NCBI GenBank assembly: GCA_037132275.1
Contig: JBAXPK010000042.1
Location: forward strand, 1-22,588
Reading direction: 5' to 3'
Length of the DNA: 22,588 nt
Origin: JAABPW01 sp037132275
GTDB taxonomy: Bacteria; Verrucomicrobiota; Kiritimatiellia; CAIKKV01; CAITUY01
In this document: in pieces, positions 15,370-22,588 of the stretch
Layout: the number at the start of each line of letters is the position of its first letter
Numbering within the stretch: position 1 is the first letter of the stretch
The notes under the pieces: generated by a model
What the model was told of the DNA's origin: nothing
Databases searched by the model: none
Seen by the model: the letters and a program-made list of their open reading frames with translations, nothing else
Made by a program: the position numbers and the translations under genes

Positions 15370-18300
15370 TTAACCCGCGAATGCCCTTGCGTTTTGGAAA
15401 AGTCGCAGCCATGGGCCCTCTTCGCCCTTGAACAGGTCCTGGGGTTTCCAGGACAACTGCACGGCGCGAAAGGCCCGCTCGGGGTGGGGCATCATGATGG
15501 TGACGCGTCCGTCAAGAGTTGTGACCCCGGTCAGTCCGTCCGGTGAGCCGTTCGGATTGAGCGGATAGCGTTCCGCAGGGCGTCCTGTGTTATCCACAAA
15601 ACGGAGTGAAGCCAGCGCCTTGGACGTAATATCCACTGCAGACCCGGTCCGTTCAAAGTTGGTAAACCCTTCCCCGTGTGCCACTGGAATTGGCAGGCGC
15701 GAGCCTTCCATGCCTTTTAGCAGGACAGAAGGGGAGGAGAGAATTTCGACCGTTGAATAGCGGGCCTCGAATTGCTCAATCTTGTTGCGGGTGAACCGGG
15801 GCCAGGCGTCGGCGCCGGGGATGATGTCCTTGAGTAGCGATACCATCTGACAGCCATTACAGACCCCGAGTGTGAAGGTGTCCGGGCGGTGGAAGAAGGT
15901 CTGAAACATGTCGCGAAGACGCTCATTGAACAGGATGCTTCTGGCCCATCCGGCGCCAGCGCCCAGCACATCGCCATAGGAGAACCCGCCGCACGCCACC
16001 AGTCCGGCGAAATTGGCCAGATTGACGCGGCCGGAAAGGAGGTCGGTCATGTGGACATCCACACTGGTAAAGCCCGCCCGTTCGAATGCCGCCGCCATCT
16101 CGATGTGCCCGTTGATGCCTTGTTCCCGCAGGATTGCCATTTTGGGGTGGTTACCACCAATCGAAAACGGACGGCAGGGATCGTAGGTGAGGCGGAATGA
16201 GAGCCCGGGGTTGGTCTCGTCTTTCAAGGCCTCGTATTCTTCCCGGGCGCACCCGGCGTTGTCGCGGCGCGATTGCATCTCGAAGGTCAGCTCCGACCAG
16301 ATCCGCTTGAGTTCGGTTATCGGTTCCTGATAAATGATCGTGTCGCCCATCTGGAGGGTGAGCCGTCTGCCCTCCGCCGGGCTTCCTAAAATAAACGCCA
16401 GATCACTTAGCTCGTGCCGTTTAAGGATTTCGTTTACGCGGGCAAGGTTCTGATCCGAAACCTGAAGCACGGCGCCGAGTTCCTCGGAAAACAAAATGGA
16501 AAGCGGTTCCTCGCCAAGCTCATCAATTTGAACCCGGAGTCCATGATGGGCGCCAAAGGCCATCTCGGCCAGAGTTGTGAAAAGACCCCCATCAGAACGG
16601 TCGTGATAGGCCAGCAGAAGCCCGTTGCTCACCAGCTCCTGCATGGCACTGTAGAAATTGACAACGTCCACGGGGGACTCCAGGTCAGGCGGTGTGGATC
16701 CAACCTGGTTGTAGACCTGTGCCAGGGCGGAGCTCCCCAGCCGGTTCCGTCCCCTGCCGAGATCCAATAGGAGCAGCACCGAATCGGCCACAGGTTTCAA
16801 TTCCGCCGTGACCGTCTTCCGGACATCCTGAACCGGCGAAAAGGCGCTCACCACAAGGCTTAGCGGGGCGACTTGTTTTTCAGAACGGCCTGCGGAATCT
16901 TTCCAGGATGTGCGCATGGAGAGGGAATCCTTGCCGACCGGGATTGAAATGCCGAGTTGTGGACACAGTTCCAGCCCCACGGCCCGAACGGTATCAAAGA
17001 TGGCCGCATCCTCGCCGTCTTCCCCGCAGGCGCACATCCAGTTTGCCGAAAGTTTCACGTTGCCGATCGGGCCGGTCATGACACCAGCAATGTTAGTGAG
17101 CGCTTCACCCACGGCCATCCGGCCCGAGGCTGGCCCGCTGAGTAGGGCGATGGGAGTTCGCTCGCCCATGGACATCGCCTCGCCGGCATACCCGTCATAC
17201 ATGGTCGCGGTAACCGCCGCATCGGAGATGGGGGTCTGAAAAGGCCCGGTCATCTGGTCGCGTGTTACCATGCCGGTTACGGTTCGGTCGGCGATGGTGA
17301 TCAAAAACGTCTTGTTGGCCACTGCCGGCAGGCGCAGCACCCGCCCTGCGGCTTCACCCAAATCAATCTCGGAGAGATCCAAGTCGGTGTGGGCTTCGTG
17401 ACGATGACTAACGTCGCGAAGCATTTTGGGCGGCTTGCCGAAGATGACCTGAAGCTCAATATCAATGGCGTTGTTTTTGAAGAGGGCGTCATGAAGCACC
17501 AGGTGTTTATCGTCAGTCGCCACGCCGATGGCCGCGGCGGGGCAGCGTTCGCGCCTACAGAGCGCCATAAAGCGGTCCAGGTTTTCAGGCGCCACGGCCA
17601 GGACATACCGTTCCTGGGCTTCACAACACCAGATTTCCATGGGGCTCATGGAAAGTTCCTCATTGGGAATTTTGCGCAGGTCGAACTGCCCGCCAGTCTC
17701 CGAGACCAATTCCGGGCATCCATTGGAAAGTCCGCCCGCCCCGATATCGTGAATGCTGATGATCGGGTTTTCGTCATTCAGCGCGATGCAGGCGTTCAGC
17801 ACTTCCTGGCAGCGGCGCTGAATCTCGGCGTTGTCACGCTGGACGGAATCAAAATCGAGGTTCTCGGCATTGCTTCCGCTTCCCATGGAGGAGGCCGCCC
17901 CGCCGCCCAGTCCGATTCGCAGGGCGGGACCGCCGAGTTGGATGATGCGGGCGCCGCTGTGGATGGGCTTTTTCAGGACATGCCGCCGCTTGATGTTGCC
18001 CATACCGCCGGCGACCATGATCGGTTTGTGGTAACCACGATACCGGTCATTGTGCCGATGTTCATAGGTTCTGAAAATACCCGTCAGTTGGGGCCGTCCA
18101 AATTCATTTCCGAAGCGCGCTCCTCCGAGAGGGCCGTCGGTCATAATCTCAAGCGGGGTAGCGAGCCGGCTCGGGAACTCGGCATAGTCCTTTTCCCAAG
18201 GCATGACAAAGCCCGGAATCCGGAGATTGGAGACGAAGAATGCTGCCAAGCCGGCCTTCGGGCGCCCCCCGATGCCTGTGGCGCCTTCATCCCGGATTTC

Positions 18301-19257
18301 GCCGCCGACGCCGGTGGCGGCGCCGGGATAGGGCGAAATCGCTGTGGGATGGTTGTGGGTCTCAACCTTGATCAGGATATCAATCTGCTCGGGCAGGCCG
18401 CCGTAGTGATTGGAACCGCTGGGATGAACCTCATACCAGTTTCCCGGCGAGCCTTCCATCACGGCCGAGTTATCCTCATAGGCCAACAGGGTGCCCTGTG
18501 GGTGGGTGTGGTGGGTGTTCCGAATCATGTCAAACAGGCTGCTGGTTTGGGGTTGCCCGTCAATAATCCAGTTGGCTTTGAAGATTTTATGGCGGCAATG
18601 CTCGGAATTGACCTGTCCGAACATGACCAATTCGACATCCGTAGGATTGCGTTTGAGCTGGGAATAAACCCCATACAGATATTGGATTTCCTCTTCCGAC
18701 AGGGCAAGGCCCAAGGCGCCATTGGCTTTCTGAAGCGCGGCTATGCCGCCGCCGAGAATATCCACCGACACCAACGGGGAAGGCGGGATGTGGCTGAAGA
18801 CATCCGATAGGTCTGTGTAAACGCCCTCGGTCATACGGTCGTGAACCAGATGAAGTGCGGGCTGTAATTGAGACAAGGACGCAAAGGTTCCGTTCGTCAG
18901 GCGGATGTGGAACAGGATGCCGCGTTCGACCCTTTGGACTTCAGCGAGTCCGCAGTTATGGAAAATGTCCGTCGCCTTGGAGGCCCAGGGAGACAATGTT
19001 CCCTTTCGCGGCGTCACAAAAAAGCCATCGGTTGAGGTGGCCGGAATCCGATGATCGGTATCCAGAAGCGCGGCGACCCGCGACCATAACTCGGGTGAAA
19101 AGCCCCGGTTGGTTTCCACAAGCGTGATGGCGGTCGCGTCCACCGAGGCTATGGGGCAAGCGGGCAGTTCTGCGGTGAGTTCCTGGGTAAGCTGGTGGAT
19201 ACGAAAGGCCGAAAAAACCGGGCCTCCCTTGAAGACGTGCAGGCTTTGCGTTGTCAT
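15370..19257 (-). CDS. purL: Phosphoribosylformylglycinamidine synthase, single-chain PurL
   Basis: Catalyses the ATP- and glutamine-dependent conversion of FGAR to FGAM, the fourth step of purine synthesis. At 1295 residues it is the long single-chain form, the same length as E. coli PurL, not the small PurL/PurQ/PurS complex. The synthetase core shows FGQVNSEHCRHKIFK, KVETHNHPTAISPYPGAATG, and a second half with DGYAGEAMSMGERTP and GKDSLSMRTSWKD. The C-terminal glutaminase carries the nucleophile in GVCNGCQM (C1133) and HPERAF (H1258, E1260). The ATG start overlaps the cysE stop by 4 bp, so its translation is coupled to cysE. No damage is evident. Confidence 0.97.
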   Translation of the reverse strand: MTTQSLHVFKGGPVFSAFRIHQLTQELTAELPACPIASVDATAITLVETNRGFSPELWSRVAALLDTDHRIPATSTDGFFVTPRKGTLSPWASKATDIFHNCGLAEVQRVERGILFHIRLTNGTFASLSQLQPALHLVHDRMTEGVYTDLSDVFSHIPPSPLVSVDILGGGIAALQKANGALGLALSEEEIQYLYGVYSQLKRNPTDVELVMFGQVNSEHCRHKIFKANWIIDGQPQTSSLFDMIRNTHHTHPQGTLLAYEDNSAVMEGSPGNWYEVHPSGSNHYGGLPEQIDILIKVETHNHPTAISPYPGAATGVGGEIRDEGATGIGGRPKAGLAAFFVSNLRIPGFVMPWEKDYAEFPSRLATPLEIMTDGPLGGARFGNEFGRPQLTGIFRTYEHRHNDRYRGYHKPIMVAGGMGNIKRRHVLKKPIHSGARIIQLGGPALRIGLGGGAASSMGSGSNAENLDFDSVQRDNAEIQRRCQEVLNACIALNDENPIISIHDIGAGGLSNGCPELVSETGGQFDLRKIPNEELSMSPMEIWCCEAQERYVLAVAPENLDRFMALCRRERCPAAAIGVATDDKHLVLHDALFKNNAIDIELQVIFGKPPKMLRDVSHRHEAHTDLDLSEIDLGEAAGRVLRLPAVANKTFLITIADRTVTGMVTRDQMTGPFQTPISDAAVTATMYDGYAGEAMSMGERTPIALLSGPASGRMAVGEALTNIAGVMTGPIGNVKLSANWMCACGEDGEDAAIFDTVRAVGLELCPQLGISIPVGKDSLSMRTSWKDSAGRSEKQVAPLSLVVSAFSPVQDVRKTVTAELKPVADSVLLLLDLGRGRNRLGSSALAQVYNQVGSTPPDLESPVDVVNFYSAMQELVSNGLLLAYHDRSDGGLFTTLAEMAFGAHHGLRVQIDELGEEPLSILFSEELGAVLQVSDQNLARVNEILKRHELSDLAFILGSPAEGRRLTLQMGDTIIYQEPITELKRIWSELTFEMQSRRDNAGCAREEYEALKDETNPGLSFRLTYDPCRPFSIGGNHPKMAILREQGINGHIEMAAAFERAGFTSVDVHMTDLLSGRVNLANFAGLVACGGFSYGDVLGAGAGWARSILFNERLRDMFQTFFHRPDTFTLGVCNGCQMVSLLKDIIPGADAWPRFTRNKIEQFEARYSTVEILSSPSVLLKGMEGSRLPIPVAHGEGFTNFERTGSAVDITSKALASLRFVDNTGRPAERYPLNPNGSPDGLTGVTTLDGRVTIMMPHPERAFRAVQLSWKPQDLFKGEEGPWLRLFQNARAFAG

Positions 19258-20186
19258 GGGATCTTGTGGTGTTTGTTGGTGATCAACGGTTTGGGTTGTT
19301 GGTTATAGACCTTCGAGTGGGGAGGGACTGAGTGGGTGAGCCACACATTTCCACCGATCTCCGAGCCGGCTCCGATGGTAGTTTCTCCGCCCAGGATCGT
19401 GGCACCGGCATAGATTGTGACATCATCCTCCACATTCGGATGCCGCTTGATCCCTTTGATTGGGGTTCCGTCTTTGTCTTTGGGGAAGCTGAGTGCGCCC
19501 AGGGTAACTCCTTGATAGATTTTGACGCCCTTCCCAATGGTACTGGTCTCGCCGATTACGACGCCAGTACCGTGGTCAATGAAGAACCCGTGCCCGATCT
19601 CGGCGCCGGGATGAATGTCTATGCCCGTTTGAGAATGGGCATGCTCCGTCATGATACGGGGAATCAGGGGTACGTGCATTTGGTAGAGAATATGGGCAAT
19701 CCGGTGGACCATAATCGCCTGGAGCCCGGGGTAACTCATCACCACTTCCATAATCGAGCGGGCGGCGGGATCGCCTTCATAGGCGGCCATGATATCCATC
19801 TGGAGCGTCTTCTTGAGATCCACCAGGGACTCCATCAACCTTTGGACTGCCGCCGTAGCTTTTTCTTTGCAATCCCCGCACTCCTTGCATTTTTCGAATA
19901 CGCATTGATACCGGAACGCATGTTCGATTTGTTCGGTCAGAATCGTGGCCACGGATTGGAGCTTCTTTTCGATTAATTCATGCAGTTGCTCAGGCGGCAT
20001 GGGTTCACGGCCATGACAGCCAGGGAACAGGACGGCAATCAAGTCGTCGAGCACCTGATGGATGGCTTGGCGGCCGGCCAACTGGAAACCCCGGGAGGTA
20101 TTGGTCGTCATGGAGCAGGATTCGCAGGTGCAGAGGGTTCGCGTCAGGCGTGCGATATCAAGGATGGAGGCTGATGTGGTTTTCAT
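19254..20186 (-). CDS. cysE: Serine O-acetyltransferase, EpsC type, with Cys-rich N-terminal half
   Basis: Makes O-acetylserine from serine and acetyl-CoA, the entry step to cysteine. The 310-residue product has a long alpha-helical N-terminal half. A left-handed beta-helix of hexapeptide repeats follows, with DPAA (D139), IDIHPGAEIG, DHGTGVVIGETSTIG (H205), IYQGVTLGALSF and KRHPNVEDDVTIYAGATILGG. These are the catalytic and CoA-binding features of the family; D139 and H205 match the E. coli catalytic pair. It is longer than CysE (about 270) and resembles the EpsC/SrpH group. All eight cysteines (C19, C21, C24, C57, C95, C100, C103, C106) lie before the catalytic domain and none lies in it. 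GGGAG precedes the ATG by 6 nt. It sits 29 bp after metXW. Confidence 0.93.
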   Translation of the reverse strand: MKTTSASILDIARLTRTLCTCESCSMTTNTSRGFQLAGRQAIHQVLDDLIAVLFPGCHGREPMPPEQLHELIEKKLQSVATILTEQIEHAFRYQCVFEKCKECGDCKEKATAAVQRLMESLVDLKKTLQMDIMAAYEGDPAARSIMEVVMSYPGLQAIMVHRIAHILYQMHVPLIPRIMTEHAHSQTGIDIHPGAEIGHGFFIDHGTGVVIGETSTIGKGVKIYQGVTLGALSFPKDKDGTPIKGIKRHPNVEDDVTIYAGATILGGETTIGAGSEIGGNVWLTHSVPPHSKVYNQQPKPLITNKHHKIP

Positions 20187-20215
20187 AATGAACTCCCAGT
20201 TGATGATTGTTGCCG

Positions 20216-21976
20216 CTAAGGCCTCGCGATGTTGACCAGAATCCTTTCGGCGCCGAGATTCTCGAAGCCGGCTGCCACCAAAAGACGGCTGAGTTTTCGT
20301 TCCGTCAAGGGGATTACTTGCTTGACCCGGATATTATCCTTGCGGCAAAGGTCAAGAAAGTCCTGCCAGGTCGCCAGATGAATGTTGGGAGTGTCATACC
20401 ATTCGAACGGCAAAGCATCGGTTTTGGGCATCCGGCCTGTCATTCCCAGCCTGATGCGATTGTGCCAGTTGGCGAAGTTGGGAAAACTGACAATGCCCTC
20501 GCGGGCGATTCGGAGCATCTCGTGGAGCACCTCACGGGGGTGACGGACGACCTGAAGGGTCTGGCTCAACACGACAAAGTCATAGGACTGGTCGGGAATC
20601 ATATCGAGTTTCTGGTCGATATCGCTGTGGAACACATCAAGGTTTTTGCCCATGGCGGCGATCAGGTGACTCAGGTCGATCTCCACGCCCATGCCCGAGA
20701 TATTCCGATTGGTGGTCAATAGGGATAGAAGATCGCCGTCGCCGCAGCCGAGATCAAGCACACGGGATCCGGGTTCGATCAGGGAGGCAATCCAATCGTA
20801 ATCGTTGCGTTTTACGGCTTCAACCGGCGCCGTACATCTGGCGCACCCGCCCAGGAAGGTACAGAGGATCTGTGACGTCTGTTCGACATCCACCAGAAAT
20901 GCATCGTGGCCATAAGGGGCCTTGAGGAGGCAGTAGGAAACCTGCTTCCCGATCTGAACCAGGGCCGAGGCGATTTCCAGTGACTGTTCCGGGGGGAACA
21001 GCCAGTCTGAACTCAAGGCCACGACCAGAAAGCGCGCCTTAACCTTCTTCAGTGCGGCTTTGAGGTCCCCGTACGTTTCGGTCAGATCATAGCTGTCCAT
21101 GGCATGAGTGATGTGCAGGTATGAGTTCGAGTCGAACCGCTCGACAAATTTCTCGCCCTGGTATTGGAGGTAACTCTCGACCTCAAACCGGGTGCTGAAC
21201 CGTTCCTCCGAGGGAAGCTCTTTTTTCTTCCGACCGAACTTGGTGGTCATGATTTCGGGGGACAGGTAGGTGATGTGCCCCAGCATGCGGGCGGCAGCCA
21301 GGCCGTCTCTTGGCAGTATTCCCGTCCCGTAATAATTGCCGCCAGACCAGCCTGGATCGCTGGTGATGACCTCGCGGCCGACAATATCGAATGCCAGTGC
21401 CTGGGCCGATAGGGAGGCGGCCGTGGCGAGGCAAATACAGCGTTCCGGGACATCAGGATAGCGTATACTCCATTCCAGCACCTGCATACCTCCCAGGGAT
21501 CCGCCCACGACAGCATAGAGCCGCTCGATCCCGAGGTAATTCAACAGCAGGTTGTGAACGTGGACAATATCGCCAATGGTTATGTTGGGAAAGGAGGCGC
21601 CATAAGGGGTTCCGGTTGCCGGGTTGATGGAGGCGGGACCGGTGGTTCCTTTGCAGCCGCCTAAAATATTGGCACAGACCACATGGAATCGGTTGGTGTC
21701 GATGCCTTTCCCGGGGCCGATCATGGCGTCCCACCAGCCCTGGCTTCTTTCATCGCTGGAATGATAGCCGGCCACATGGGCATCGCCGGTGAGGGCGTGG
21801 CAGATAAAAATCACATTGTCCTTGGCCGGGGTGAGGGCTCCGTAGGTCTCATAGGCGATAGTCAATTCAGCCAGAACACTACCGCTTTCAAGGATGAGGC
21901 CTTCAGGGGGGAGCGGAATGGCGGCCAGTTTTGTTTCCACCAGCCCAACCGATTGTTCGAGGTTCGCTATAGCCAT
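20216..21976 (-). CDS. metXW: MetX-MetW fusion: homoserine O-acyltransferase with MetW methyltransferase-like domain
   Basis: One 586-residue chain joins two proteins that are usually separate neighbours. Residues 1 to about 377 are MetX, an alpha/beta-hydrolase-fold enzyme that acylates homoserine for methionine synthesis. It shows ICHALTGDAH, GWWDAMIGPGKGIDT, NILGGCKGTTGP, nucleophile GGSLGGMQ (S160), SSDWLFPPEQ (D324) and YGHDAFLVD (H357). A short CARC-containing linker (378-381) leads to MetW, about 383-586, with SAM motif VLDLGCGDGDLL (406-417), LSQTLQVVRHP, SFPNFANWHNR and FEWYDTPNIHL. The frame is continuous, so this is not two genes with a missed stop. The ATG at 21976 has no clear ribosome binding site. 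Acetyl- versus succinyl-CoA use cannot be decided here. Cut-down MetX alone is excluded by the intact MetW motifs. Confidence 0.94.
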   Translation of the reverse strand: MAIANLEQSVGLVETKLAAIPLPPEGLILESGSVLAELTIAYETYGALTPAKDNVIFICHALTGDAHVAGYHSSDERSQGWWDAMIGPGKGIDTNRFHVVCANILGGCKGTTGPASINPATGTPYGASFPNITIGDIVHVHNLLLNYLGIERLYAVVGGSLGGMQVLEWSIRYPDVPERCICLATAASLSAQALAFDIVGREVITSDPGWSGGNYYGTGILPRDGLAAARMLGHITYLSPEIMTTKFGRKKKELPSEERFSTRFEVESYLQYQGEKFVERFDSNSYLHITHAMDSYDLTETYGDLKAALKKVKARFLVVALSSDWLFPPEQSLEIASALVQIGKQVSYCLLKAPYGHDAFLVDVEQTSQILCTFLGGCARCTAPVEAVKRNDYDWIASLIEPGSRVLDLGCGDGDLLSLLTTNRNISGMGVEIDLSHLIAAMGKNLDVFHSDIDQKLDMIPDQSYDFVVLSQTLQVVRHPREVLHEMLRIAREGIVSFPNFANWHNRIRLGMTGRMPKTDALPFEWYDTPNIHLATWQDFLDLCRKDNIRVKQVIPLTERKLSRLLVAAGFENLGAERILVNIARP

Positions 21977-22027
21977 GATCTGATAACCAATAACAAATAA
22001 CCCAGTAACCCGTTCCGAATGCCCTCT

Positions 22028-22056
22028 TATCTAGTCGCCGGAACAACAAAAGTCAA
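22028..22056 (-). promoter_or_regulatory. Possible sigma-70 promoter for the metXW-cysE-purL unit
   Basis: On the minus strand TTGACT (22056-22051) lies 17 nt from TAGATA (22033-22028). The -35 matches 5 of 6 consensus bases but the -10 only 3. It sits just after the cutA stop, leaving a leader of about 45 nt before metXW, too short for a SAM riboswitch. Confidence 0.4.
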
Positions 22057-22062
22057 TCGTGG

Positions 22063-22383
22063 TCATGAGGTTTCGCGGGTGATCCAGTTCAGGTAGGGTG
22101 TGTGCCCCCCGATGATCGGGGTCACAATGATCTCGGGAACCTCATACGTATGGTGCTGGCGGATGAGGTCCTGAAGCGCCGCCGTCAAGGAGGCCTGAGT
22201 CTTGCATTGCAGGATGAATTCGGTTCCGGACTCCACTTTGCCCTGCCACCAGTAGAGGCTTTGAATGGGCCAGAATTGGACACAGGCGGCCAGACGGGAT
22301 TCAGTGATCACTCCCGCCAACTTAAGCGCCTGGTCGTTGTTTTCCACCGTGGTTGTCACGATGGCGTAAGTGTTGTCAGCCAT
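22063..22383 (-). CDS. cutA: CutA-type divalent cation tolerance protein
   Basis: Small trimeric cytosolic protein of the CutA1 family, linked to metal tolerance in E. coli and structurally like PII. The true role is unsettled. The 106-residue product shows the family blocks AIVTTTV near the start, LAACVQFWPIQSLYWWQGK, EFILQCKT, and YEVPEIIVTPI followed by YLNWI at the end. I chose the ATG at 22383 because the family begins a few residues before the first beta strand. It has no clear ribosome binding site, and an in-frame TTG at 22419 is the alternative. It lies upstream of metXW on the same strand, with a likely promoter for the latter in between. Confidence 0.9.
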   Translation of the reverse strand: MADNTYAIVTTTVENNDQALKLAGVITESRLAACVQFWPIQSLYWWQGKVESGTEFILQCKTQASLTAALQDLIRQHHTYEVPEIIVTPIIGGHTPYLNWITRETS

Positions 22384-22538
22384 GGGGAGAGCATAACCAA
22401 TCGCCGGGGTCTCCGGCAAGGAAGAGTGTTGGGCTGGTGTTCAATTAAGAACTGATGTCAGCGAACTGCCCTGGAGTGGCATCCACGAATACTTGTGGTA
22501 ATCCCCAGGCCGGCAAGCTGGAGTTCGGAATAAGCATT

Positions 22539-22588
22539 ATGCGAAACACACCAAACATTGATGATTTTCACTATCCATTGTCGATCTT
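22539..22588 (+). CDS. Possible start of a further gene, cut by the window edge
   Basis: An ATG at 22539, 8 nt after GGAA (22527-22530), opens a frame of 16 codons (MRNTPNIDDFHYPLSI) that is still open at the window end. The product cannot be identified. The 205 bp between cutA and the window end otherwise show only a loose inverted repeat (CCTGG at 22470, CCAGG at 22505). Confidence 0.2.
   Translation, partial: MRNTPNIDDFHYPLSI

Noticed and set aside
17389..18810. A 473-codon open frame on the plus strand opposite purL
   Set aside because: It lies wholly inside purL, which has all its motifs. The frame shows no recognisable domain and is a by-product of codon bias.
21976..22027. SAM riboswitch upstream of metXW
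   Set aside because: The stretch between the likely promoter and the start codon is under 60 nt and shows no stems of a SAM aptamer.
22470..22509. Hairpin or integron-like recombination site near the window end
   Set aside because: Only two short arms pair (CCTGG/CCAGG and CCAC/GTGG) with a large internal loop. There is no integrase, cassette or repeated copy.
1..22588. CRISPR array, tRNA, rRNA, prophage or transposon
   Set aside because: No regularly spaced repeats, cloverleaf-forming segments, transposase or phage genes were seen. Nearly all the sequence is explained by conserved chromosomal genes.

Overview
The window reads as a stretch of chromosome from a Gram-negative bacterium. It encodes a periplasmic SurA-like chaperone, a predicted outer-membrane beta-barrel and a secreted beta-helix protein. 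The mix of genes (an RRM-type RNA-binding protein, a GlnK-type PII, a secreted parallel beta-helix protein ending in a chitobiase-like domain, a MetX-MetW fusion and full-length PurL) would suit the PVC group, for example Kiritimatiellota or Verrucomicrobiota. That placement is inference from gene style; there is no rRNA or other decisive marker. I see no insertion sequences, phage genes, CRISPR arrays, tRNAs or rRNAs. Gene density is high and most gene pairs overlap or lie close together.

Layout. 104-4455 (+): a surA-like peptidyl-prolyl isomerase, rsmA and mutS form a tight run, with rsmA and mutS overlapping by 4 bp. A strong bidirectional hairpin (4478-4505) separates mutS from a convergent RRM protein gene. 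4528-7679 (-): the RRM gene has a long U-rich leader. Upstream of it lies a nitrogen unit read as amtB, glnK, a 12-bp hairpin, then a predicted outer-membrane protein. 7680-7998 is the divergent control region between amtB and bioF; it carries a tandem GTGCCAA repeat and weak promoter-like sites. 7999-9959 (+): bioF and bioC, overlapping by 4 bp, supply the late step-one enzyme and the priming methyltransferase of biotin synthesis; bioA, bioD and bioB are not here. 9998-12052 (+): a secreted beta-helix protein and a 61-residue Cys/His protein. 12081-14597 (+): an unusually long NAD-dependent DNA ligase. 14695-15364 (+): an HU-type protein with its own promoter and terminator, then a small FmdB-type zinc-ribbon protein.

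15370-22383 (-): cutA, a metX-metW fusion, a serine acetyltransferase (cysE, EpsC type) and a full-length purL. cysE and purL overlap by 4 bp. The metXW and cysE pair joins the two O-acylation entry points to methionine and cysteine in one transcription unit.

Most of this is core metabolism and information processing. The items most worth a second look are: the MetX-MetW fusion; the eight cysteines confined to the N-terminal half of the serine acetyltransferase; the amtB-glnK-porin-like unit, whose PII lacks the uridylylation tyrosine; and the roughly 170 extra residues in LigA, including a charged insert inside its helix-hairpin-helix domain. I found no convincing wholly new multi-gene system.
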